This document shows positions 25,651 to 32,793 of a DNA stretch of 64,000 nucleotides, in pieces; the first letter of the stretch is position 1; each line of letters opens with the position of its first letter. Where the stretch lies: positions 1-64,000 of the forward strand of contig NZ_KQ410729.1 in the NCBI RefSeq assembly GCF_001262505.1, given 5' to 3'. The notes below the pieces were generated by a model, which was not told where the DNA came from, ran no database searches, and saw only the letters and a program-made list of their open reading frames with translations. The stretch comes from Shinella sp. SUS2. GTDB taxonomy: Bacteria; Pseudomonadota; Alphaproteobacteria; Rhizobiales; Rhizobiaceae. The position numbers and the translations under genes are program-made.

Positions 25651-27063
25651 ATGAGCGTACAGCATGATACCGATTTGAAGGCGGGTCGCTCCGACGCAGA
25701 TGGCGTCGCTGGAGCGCGTGGATCGCGGCTGATCAATCTGGCGTTGCGCCGAAAGCTCTCCAAGCGGTTCCCTTCCAAGAGCGCACCGCGCGTTCTCTTC
25801 CTGCAGGGGCCGGTCGGTCCCTTCTTCCGCAAGGCTCAGGCGCTGCTCAATGACAGCGGTTTCGATGCCTGGCGTGTCTGTTTCAACGCCGGAGACCGGT
25901 TGTTCGCCCGCGGTGGCAAGAGCCTGCATTTCTCCGGAACGGCCGATGTCTGGCGGGACTGGTTTACCGAGATCGTCGGCGAGCATGGTTTCGATCATGT
26001 CGTGCTGTTCGGCTGCGAGCGCGAGATCCACAAGATCGCCATCGAGCAATGCGCCACGCTCAACATTCCCGTGCTCAGCCTTGAGGAAGGCTATATCCGC
26101 CCCGGCTTCGTCACGATGGAGGTTGGCGGCAACAACTGGCGCTCGCCAATCGCGGGTCTTCTACCTTCCGACAAGGATGACGAAAAGCGTCGCGAACGCA
26201 CGCGCGGGACAAACTTCCCGTCGTCTTTCGGTGCCATGGCAACCTATGCCTTCACCTATTTTTCGGTGCGCGGCGTCTTTTCGACACTGAGCGAACGCAA
26301 GCTTTTCCACAAGCACAAGCGGTCTCTCGCGCCCGAGGCATTCTACTGGATCAAGAACTACTACCGGAAGTTCCGCAATCTCGGCAGCAATTACCGCACG
26401 ATGGAGCGGCTGCTTGAGCACCACGACAAGAAATATTACATCGTGCCGCTGCAGGTGCATGACGACAGCCAGCTCGGCGCGGCGGCAAGCGGCTGGAACA
26501 ACCAGAAGCTCATCCTGAAGAGCATCGTCTCCTTTGCGCGAAACGCGCCACCGACGCACCAGCTGGTGTTCAAGATCCATCCGATGGAGCGGGGACACAG
26601 CCAGGACAAGCAGTTTATCCGCCAGGTCGGCGTGCTCAACAACGTCTCGGATCGTATCCACATCCTCGACAGCGGTTCGCTGGGCCTGATGACGCGGCAT
26701 GCGGCGGGCATGGTGACGATCAACAGCACGTCCGGCCTCTCGGCGCTGCAGCACGGCATTCCACTTGCCGTTCTCGGCCAGGCCTTTTACCGGCATCCCG
26801 CGCTCGCCTTCTGCGTCAACAAGGGTATCGAGCTGGACAGTTTCTGGTCATCCGGCCACGTGGCGCCGGTGGCGCAGCGGCGCGACTACCTGAACTGGAT
26901 CGCGCAGGAATGCCTGCACCCCGGTGACTACTATGCCTATGAGGGCATCGAGGTTGCGGTGAATTCGCTGCTCGAGAAGCTGCGGGCGGTTGATGCGGCA
27001 GGCCGGGTGGTGGAACTGCCCGAGGCGTCCAACGTCATGCCCCTGCTGGCCCAATCGCAGTAG
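25651..27063 (+). CDS. kpsS: capsule biosynthesis protein KpsS (initiating Kdo transferase)
   Basis: This 470-residue KpsS-family protein has the signature VLFLQGPVGPFFRKAQALL near the N-terminus, FGCEREIHKIA, EEGYIRPGFVTMEVGG, VFKIHPMERGHS and NSTSGLSALQHGIPLAVLG. KpsS adds the first Kdo to lyso-phosphatidylglycerol, and KpsC then extends the linker. ATG 25651 is chosen over in-frame TTG 25636; neither has a strong Shine-Dalgarno. A 176-bp gap to kpsC suggests either a separate promoter or a loose operon. It converges on the kpsEMT operon with a terminator between them. Confidence 0.9.
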   Translation: MSVQHDTDLKAGRSDADGVAGARGSRLINLALRRKLSKRFPSKSAPRVLFLQGPVGPFFRKAQALLNDSGFDAWRVCFNAGDRLFARGGKSLHFSGTADVWRDWFTEIVGEHGFDHVVLFGCEREIHKIAIEQCATLNIPVLSLEEGYIRPGFVTMEVGGNNWRSPIAGLLPSDKDDEKRRERTRGTNFPSSFGAMATYAFTYFSVRGVFSTLSERKLFHKHKRSLAPEAFYWIKNYYRKFRNLGSNYRTMERLLEHHDKKYYIVPLQVHDDSQLGAAASGWNNQKLILKSIVSFARNAPPTHQLVFKIHPMERGHSQDKQFIRQVGVLNNVSDRIHILDSGSLGLMTRHAAGMVTINSTSGLSALQHGIPLAVLGQAFYRHPALAFCVNKGIELDSFWSSGHVAPVAQRRDYLNWIAQECLHPGDYYAYEGIEVAVNSLLEKLRAVDAAGRVVELPEASNVMPLLAQSQ

Positions 27064-27105
27064 GCGGTGGCCGGGGCCTCCGCCCCGAGGTTTTCAGGAA
27101 AGCCG

Positions 27106-27138
27106 AGCGTCCCCAACATGGTTGCGGGGCGCTTTTTT
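27106..27138 (+). terminator. rho-independent terminator between converging kps units
   Basis: The imperfect stem AGCG-T-CCCC-AAC/GTTGC-GGGG-CGCT is followed by TTTTTT. It ends the kpsS transcript. Confidence 0.7.
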
Positions 27139-27148
27139 GTTTCGGAAA

Positions 27149-27832
27149 TCAGGCCGAACGGCGCTGGCTGGCGGAAGTGCGAAGGATCTCTTCATGCACC
27201 TCGATCGCTTCCTCGATGTCGTTGTAGAAGGTGAGCTGGCCATTGTTCATCACGCCGCCGATGTCGCAGAACGAGCGCAGGAGGCCGGAGGAGTGGGAGA
27301 CGAGAAGCAGGGTGGCGTTCTCGCGACGCTCGTCGAAGACGTCCTTGCATTTCTTCTTGAAGGTGGAGTCGCCGACGGCGATCACCTCGTCGATCAGGTA
27401 ATATTCGAAGCCGATCGCCATGCAGATGCCGAAGGAAAGGCGTGCCTTCATGCCGGCGGAATAGGTCTTCACCGGCATATCGAGATAGGGGCCGAGCTCG
27501 GAAAAGTCGGCGACGAAATCCAGAACCTTGGTGCGGTTCTTGCCGTAGATATCGGCGATGAAGCGGGTGTTCTGTGCGCCCGTCAGCTTGCTGTGCACGC
27601 CGCCGCGAAAACCCAGCGGCCAGGAAATCTTGCCTTCGCGCAGGATGCGCCCCGAATCGGGCATGTCCGCGCCGGAGATCAGGCTCATCAGCGTCGACTT
27701 GCCGGCGCCGTTGCGGCCGAGGATGCCGACATTGGTGCCGGGGCGGAAGGCCGCCGTGAACCGGTCGAGGATGACCTTTTTGCCGCCGCCCGGGCGAGGG
27801 AAGGCCTTGCTGACATTGTCGAAGATGATCAT
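27149..27832 (-). CDS. kpsT: capsule ABC exporter ATPase KpsT
   Basis: This 227-residue ATP-binding protein starts MIIFDNVSKAF. Walker A is GRNGAGKST, the signature region is TYSAGMKARLSFG, Walker B is YYLIDEVIAVGD, and SHS supplies the switch histidine. This is the KpsT/Wzt short form without a C-terminal carbohydrate-binding domain, as expected for a Kdo-anchored capsule exporter. It powers export of lipid-linked polysaccharide with KpsM. The start at 27832 overlaps the kpsM stop (TGATG), which fixes it against longer open-frame options. It is the last gene of kpsE-kpsM-kpsT. Confidence 0.92.
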   Translation of the reverse strand: MIIFDNVSKAFPRPGGGKKVILDRFTAAFRPGTNVGILGRNGAGKSTLMSLISGADMPDSGRILREGKISWPLGFRGGVHSKLTGAQNTRFIADIYGKNRTKVLDFVADFSELGPYLDMPVKTYSAGMKARLSFGICMAIGFEYYLIDEVIAVGDSTFKKKCKDVFDERRENATLLLVSHSSGLLRSFCDIGGVMNNGQLTFYNDIEEAIEVHEEILRTSASQRRSA

Positions 27833-28623
27833 CAGTCTATGATCTTTCGGCGGAACAGGCGCTCCAGCACGAGCGCGGATGTGAGCAGCGCGGTCGAAAG
27901 CCCGAGCAGGTAGGGCTTGCTCAGCAGCGCGTGGTAATCGAGATAGGTCGACGTGCGGAACCATTCGACGCAGTGCAGGAACGGGTTCCACCACAGCACG
28001 GCCTGGAAGCCCGGCGGCATTTCCGCGGGCATGAAGAAGACACCGGACATCAGCATCAGCGGCATGCTCAGCATGCTGAGGAAGGTGTCGTAGCGCGGTA
28101 CGAGCGCGCTCATCGTTGCGTTAAACGCTGCGAAGGAGAAGGCGAAGTAGAGGATCGCTGCCATACCCTCGGCAAATTCGCCGGGATAGACGATGACGTC
28201 CCGGTCGAGCGAAATGGCGAGCCCGCCCATGAACACGGCGCAGATGATCATCCAGATCGTCGTTTCCAGCAGGAAGGTCGCCACCAGCGTATCGAGCGGC
28301 CTGACCAGCGGGTAGGTCAGCATCGGCTGGTTGCTCATGATGGCGCGTTCCGTCTTGCGCGAGATGCCGCGCGTCATGCGGAAGCCGAAGACACCGGCCA
28401 GGATGAACAACAACGCATTGTCGCCGAAGGGCACATGTGCCTTCAGCTGTGTGTGGATGAGGAGGAAGATGCCGACATAGGCGGCGGGCTCGGCCAGGAT
28501 CCAGATGAAACCCAGCCGGCTTTCCCCGAAGCGCGTCACGGCGCTGCGAACGACCAGCGCAGCAATCACCCGCGCGTTTTCGCGCAGGGCATAGCTTAGG
28601 GGTTTTTCAGCGAGCAGAGCCAT
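27832..28623 (-). CDS. kpsM: capsule ABC exporter permease KpsM
   Basis: This 263-residue ABC-2-type inner-membrane protein has about six transmembrane segments. Landmarks are RSAVTRFGESRLGFIWILAEPAAYVGIFLLIH near the N-terminus, RTISRKTERAI-like coupling-helix residues, and MSGVFFMPAEMPPGFQAVLWWNPFLHCVEWFR near the C-terminus, typical of KpsM/Wzm. It forms the channel through which the capsule chain crosses the inner membrane. It is 24 bp downstream of kpsE and overlaps kpsT. Confidence 0.92.
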   Translation of the reverse strand: MALLAEKPLSYALRENARVIAALVVRSAVTRFGESRLGFIWILAEPAAYVGIFLLIHTQLKAHVPFGDNALLFILAGVFGFRMTRGISRKTERAIMSNQPMLTYPLVRPLDTLVATFLLETTIWMIICAVFMGGLAISLDRDVIVYPGEFAEGMAAILYFAFSFAAFNATMSALVPRYDTFLSMLSMPLMLMSGVFFMPAEMPPGFQAVLWWNPFLHCVEWFRTSTYLDYHALLSKPYLLGLSTALLTSALVLERLFRRKIID

Positions 28624-28647
28624 TCCGCCACTCTCTCCTCATCGCGA

Positions 28648-30057
28648 TCAGATCGCATGATCCTTCACGGACCGGAAGGCGAAGTAACCGATCAGCCAGA
28701 GGCATGACGCCGCGGCGAGCATGATGAGCGTGTTGATAGCACCCAGCGGATAGAGGGCAATTTCCGGCTCGCGCGGCTGCACGTAGACGGCGAAGTAACG
28801 CTCCTGCTTCTGCGCTTCCTGCATGGCTGCTTCCAGTGCGGCAAGCGAGGTCGTATAAGCCTTGACGGCGAACTCCTGCTCGACGCTGAGCTCGGTGAAG
28901 CGGTCGATCATTTCGGGCAGGGCCCGGCCGGCATCCAGGCCGCTGCGTGTCGTCTTGTTGCTGCTGTCGTCGTTGGCGCCATCGCCGCTGATGCGCTTCT
29001 TCTGCTCGATCAGCTGCTCTTCCAGGGCGACGATCTGCCGCTCGATGACGCGGGCGGACGGCGCATCCTTGCTGACCGAATCGACCAGCGCCTTGTAGCG
29101 TGTGCGCAAAGAAGCGAGTTCCTGTTCGAGCGAACTGATGATCGTGGCTTCCATCGTCGCAACCGCTGTCGGATCGACGGCCTGTTCGGAAATGCGCAGG
29201 TCTGTGATCTGCCCACGGATGTTGCGCAGCCGCTCTTCCGAGCGTGCGACCTGCTGGTTGGCGACCTCGACGAACTGCCGGCGCGACTTTTCCGAAAGCG
29301 TGTTGACCAGGTTTTCCGAGACGGTGAGGACCGCGTCGGCCACCTTCTTCGCGTCCGACGGCGAGAAGGCGAAGACGCGCATCGTCACGTTGCCGGTCGT
29401 GGAATTGTAGCTGACATTGACCATGTCGCGCCAATAATCGCGGAACTCGTCGAGCGGACGGCTCTCGTTCTCGCGATAGAGGAAGTCGATGCTCGGACGG
29501 GAGTAAACGGTGCGGATGTCGACGCCGGTCTGCTCGCGGATGTCAGGCAGGATCTGCGAGGACTGGATGTAGTCGGCAACCACGTAGGAATCGCCCGACT
29601 GCGCGCTGTTTCCGACAAGCGCGGTCAGGCCGAGGGCGTTGAGCGAGGACGAGTTCGAGCCGCGCACCGAAAATTGGGTCTCGACCACGTATTGCGGGCT
29701 GGCGAGGAAGAGATAGTAGAGGCCCGTCAGGATCGTCGGCAGGACCGCGGCCAGCAGGAAGGAAATGATCGGCCAGGGAAGCTGTCGCTTCTGCTTGGGG
29801 ATTGCGGGCAGGGTCAGGACGGAACTGACGAGGTCGGCGGGCTTGCGCGCGCGTATTTCCGCCCGCGATCCAAGATTCTCGTCGTCATCGATGGCCGGAT
29901 TGACCGGACGCTTTGCTGCGCCCTGCTTGATCTTCACGACCTTCTGTTCTGTTGCGCGCTGGCGGGCCCGCTGCTTGGCGATTTCAAGCAGGCTGCTCGT
30001 GTTGTCGGCGACGTGGGTCGGGGTTTCCGCCACGAGGGGCGCTTTCTCATCTTTCAC
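28648..30057 (-). CDS. kpsE: capsule export inner-membrane/periplasmic protein KpsE
   Basis: This 469-residue polysaccharide co-polymerase-like export protein has a basic cytoplasmic N-terminus (1-90), TM1 (about 96-116, followed by SPQYVVETQFSVRG), a long periplasmic region with coiled coils (about 240-400), and a C-terminal TM (about 440-460). The YAVYVQPREPEIALYP-type segment before the last helix is characteristic of KpsE/RkpR. It bridges the KpsMT transporter to the outer-membrane exporter. It is the first gene of its operon; the 192 bp upstream should hold the promoter. Confidence 0.9.
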   Translation of the reverse strand: MKDEKAPLVAETPTHVADNTSSLLEIAKQRARQRATEQKVVKIKQGAAKRPVNPAIDDDENLGSRAEIRARKPADLVSSVLTLPAIPKQKRQLPWPIISFLLAAVLPTILTGLYYLFLASPQYVVETQFSVRGSNSSSLNALGLTALVGNSAQSGDSYVVADYIQSSQILPDIREQTGVDIRTVYSRPSIDFLYRENESRPLDEFRDYWRDMVNVSYNSTTGNVTMRVFAFSPSDAKKVADAVLTVSENLVNTLSEKSRRQFVEVANQQVARSEERLRNIRGQITDLRISEQAVDPTAVATMEATIISSLEQELASLRTRYKALVDSVSKDAPSARVIERQIVALEEQLIEQKKRISGDGANDDSSNKTTRSGLDAGRALPEMIDRFTELSVEQEFAVKAYTTSLAALEAAMQEAQKQERYFAVYVQPREPEIALYPLGAINTLIMLAAASCLWLIGYFAFRSVKDHAI

Positions 30058-30249
30058 GTCGGCTCACTCTTTCCAACAGCAAACGGGGGCGTCGCCTAAA
30101 TGCTTGTCGCCGCAACTTATTCGAAATTGCCTTTACAGACAATAAAAATGCCGCGGCGGCCCGGTGGTCGCCAACGCCGCCCGCAAGACGAACGGGAGCG
30201 GAAAATCCACCCCCTCCGGTCGGCGCGCATTCCTCTTCGAGCAATCTGG

Positions 30250-31077
30250 TTATTTTGTGGTCGCCGCCGGCCCGCCGCTCCAGTCGGCACTTGCGGCGAT
30301 GAAGTCCGGATTGGCAAAATCCGCGTCGTTCGCCTGCTGGATCTTGCCGTAGAGCAGGGGTGCGCCGTCAAGCGTGCGGGTGTGCCCGCCGGCTGCACGC
30401 AGCACCGCGTCACCCGCGGCCGTGTCCCATTCCATGGTGCGGCCGAAGCGGGGATAGACGTCGGCGAGCCCCTCGGCGACGAGGCAGAATTTCAGCGAGG
30501 AACCGATCGCCGTGCAGGCGTCGATACCGTGGTCGTCGAGAAAGCGGGCCGTTTCGGGCGTGGCATGCGACCGGCTGGCGACCGCGGTCAGCGCGTTGCC
30601 GCATTTGCGGCAGCCGATGGACTGGCGCCTGGAAATCGTGCCCTCGCCATCGACTTCGAAGCGTTCCGCCCGCTCGCCGTCGGCGATAAAGCCGGTCGAG
30701 AGCGCGGGCGCATAGACGATGCCGGCGACCGGCGCCCGATCGCGGATGAGCGCGATGTTAACGGTGAATTCACTGCGCCCGGCAATGAACTCCTTGGTGC
30801 CGTCCAGCGGATCGACCAGGAAGAAGACGCCGCCCGAAACATCCGGCACGCGGCCAGCGGCCACAGCCTCTTCGGCGACGACGGGAATCTCCGGAAAATG
30901 CTGTGCGAGTGCGGCGAGAATCAGCCGTTCGGCCTCCTCGTCGGCCATGGTCACCGGCGACTGGTCCGCCTTGTACTGGACATCGGCCCCGGCCTTGTGG
31001 ATGGCCATGATGGCGCTGCCTGCGGCCAGTGCCGCGCTTTCCAAGACTTGCCTCAATTCCATCCTGTCTGCCTGCAT
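30250..31077 (-). CDS. cysQ: 3'(2'),5'-bisphosphate nucleotidase CysQ
   Basis: This 275-residue member of the inositol-monophosphatase-like family has the metal-binding EEAV, DPLDGTKEFIAGRSEF and EWDTAAGDAV motifs that define CysQ. It removes the 3'-phosphate of PAP or PAPS, relieving PAP toxicity and controlling flux in sulfate assimilation. I use ATG 31077 (MQADRMELRQ); ATG 31062 is also possible, and the extra upstream open frame is not protein-like. It lies between the capsule operon and the sarcosine oxidase operon with no clear functional link; sulfated polysaccharide synthesis would be one reason for proximity, but no sulfotransferase gene is present here. Confidence 0.92.
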   Translation of the reverse strand: MQADRMELRQVLESAALAAGSAIMAIHKAGADVQYKADQSPVTMADEEAERLILAALAQHFPEIPVVAEEAVAAGRVPDVSGGVFFLVDPLDGTKEFIAGRSEFTVNIALIRDRAPVAGIVYAPALSTGFIADGERAERFEVDGEGTISRRQSIGCRKCGNALTAVASRSHATPETARFLDDHGIDACTAIGSSLKFCLVAEGLADVYPRFGRTMEWDTAAGDAVLRAAGGHTRTLDGAPLLYGKIQQANDADFANPDFIAASADWSGGPAATTK

Positions 31078-31259
31078 GGTTCCGGTCCGGCTTTCCTGCT
31101 GATGCCATAGCTGCGGGACGGCCTGAAAGCAAATGCGCCGTCTTTCCGGCCTCGATAACGGCATGTGGACAGTCCCGGATCCCGGATGCGACAAGATGAC
31201 GCCGGCCTTGCCGTTTGTGCTGCATATGCGAATGTGGGGCGACTGATGCAGGATTTCGC

Positions 31260-32510
31260 ATGCGCTACTCCGCCCTTTCGATCTTCAAACAAGCCTTTGC
31301 CGGCAACCTCGGCTGGAAGCCCGCCTGGCGGGAGCCACAACCCAAGCCCCACTACGACGTGATTATCGTCGGTGGCGGCGGGCATGGTCTTGCGACGGCT
31401 TATTATCTTGCCCGCGAGTTCGGCATCCGCAACATCGCCGTGGTGGAGAAGGGCTATCTCGGCTCCGGCAATGTCGGACGCAACACGACCATCGTGCGCT
31501 CCAACTATATGCTGCCCGGCAACGAGCCGTTCTATGAGTTCTCGCTGAAACTGTGGGAGGGGCTGGAGCGGGAGCTGAACTACAATGTCATGCTGTCGCA
31601 GCGCGGCATCATCAGCCTTTACCACAATGACGGCCAGCGCGATCATTATGTCCGGCGCGGCAACGCCATGATGATGGAGGGCGTGGCGGCCGAGCAGCTC
31701 GATCGCGAGACGCTGAAGAAGATGCTGCCCTTCCTCAACTTCGACCACGCCCGCTTTCCGATCATCGGCGGCCTTCTGCAGCGGCGCGCCGGCACGGCCC
31801 GGCACGATGCTGTCGCCTGGGGTTTTGCACGCGGCGCGGACCGGCTCGGCGTCGATCTCATCCAGAACTGCGAGGTGACCGGCATCCGCAGGGAAAACGG
31901 TATCGTCACCGGCGTCGAGACGACGAAGGGCTTCATCGGCTGCAACAGGCTGGCGCTCGCCGCCGCCGGCAACACCTCGCGCGTCGGTGAAATGGCCGGG
32001 CTGAAGCTGCCGATCGAGAGTCACGTCCTGCAGGCCTTCGTCACCGAGGGGCTGAAGCCCTGCATCGACCACGTCATCACCTATGGCGCAGGGCACTTCT
32101 ACATCTCGCAGTCCGACAAGGGCGGCCTCGTCTTCGGCGCGGAGATCGACGGTTATTCCTCCTATGCCCAGCGCGGCAACCTTGCGACCGCCGAACATGT
32201 CATGGAGGAGGGGGTGACGATGATCCCCGGCCTATCCCGCGTGCGGGTGCTGCGTGCCTGGGGCGGCGTCATGGACATGTCGATGGATGGCTCGCCGATC
32301 ATCGATCGCACGCCGATCGACAATCTCTATCTCAACTGCGGCTGGTGCTACGGCGGTTTCAAGGCGACGCCGGCCTCCGGCTTCTGCTTTGCGCATCTCA
32401 TCGCCAAGGGGGAGAGCCACCACGTAGCGCGCGCGCTCAGGCTCGATCGTTTCGAGCGCGGTTTCCCCATCGACGAGGCGGGTGCGGGCACCCAGCCGAA
32501 CCTGCATTGA
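31260..32510 (+). CDS. soxB: sarcosine oxidase beta subunit
   Basis: This 416-residue flavoprotein subunit of heterotetrameric sarcosine oxidase has a dinucleotide-binding motif, VIIVGGGGHGLATAYYLA (about 34-51). The TARHDAVAWG segment contains the histidine expected to hold covalent FMN. It oxidises N-methylglycine to glycine and formaldehyde, or 5,10-methylene-tetrahydrofolate, with peroxide formed. ATG 31260 (MRYSALSIFKQAF, the usual family start) follows AGGA. It is the first gene of soxBDAG. Confidence 0.95.
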   Translation: MRYSALSIFKQAFAGNLGWKPAWREPQPKPHYDVIIVGGGGHGLATAYYLAREFGIRNIAVVEKGYLGSGNVGRNTTIVRSNYMLPGNEPFYEFSLKLWEGLERELNYNVMLSQRGIISLYHNDGQRDHYVRRGNAMMMEGVAAEQLDRETLKKMLPFLNFDHARFPIIGGLLQRRAGTARHDAVAWGFARGADRLGVDLIQNCEVTGIRRENGIVTGVETTKGFIGCNRLALAAAGNTSRVGEMAGLKLPIESHVLQAFVTEGLKPCIDHVITYGAGHFYISQSDKGGLVFGAEIDGYSSYAQRGNLATAEHVMEEGVTMIPGLSRVRVLRAWGGVMDMSMDGSPIIDRTPIDNLYLNCGWCYGGFKATPASGFCFAHLIAKGESHHVARALRLDRFERGFPIDEAGAGTQPNLH

Positions 32511-32517
32511 GGATGCC

Positions 32518-32793
32518 ATGGCGAGCCTGATTTCCTGTCCTCATTGCGGGGTACGCCCCAAGGAAGAGTTTTCGATCCGCGGTGATGCGACCCCTGCCCG
32601 CCCGGCGCCGATGGCTTCGGACGAGGCGTGGCACGATTATGTTCATGTCCGCACCAATCCACGCGGGCGTATCCGCGAACATTGGCAGCATGCCGCCGGC
32701 TGCCGGCGCTGGCTGGTGGTGGAACGGGACAACTTTACCCACGAGGTGTTTTCCGTGACGGATGCCGCCACGGCGCAGGGAGGCGCGCAATGA
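32518..32793 (+). CDS. soxD: sarcosine oxidase delta subunit
   Basis: This 91-residue zinc-binding subunit has CPHCGVRPKEEF at the N-terminus, a conserved EHWQHAAGCRRW segment and a FxR-type C-terminal stretch (ERDNFTHEVFSV). The Cys-x2-Cys, His and Cys ligands match the delta subunit, which packs against the alpha subunit. GAGGATG from the previous stop serves as ribosome-binding site. The stop overlaps soxA by ATGA. Confidence 0.93.
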   Translation: MASLISCPHCGVRPKEEFSIRGDATPARPAPMASDEAWHDYVHVRTNPRGRIREHWQHAAGCRRWLVVERDNFTHEVFSVTDAATAQGGAQ

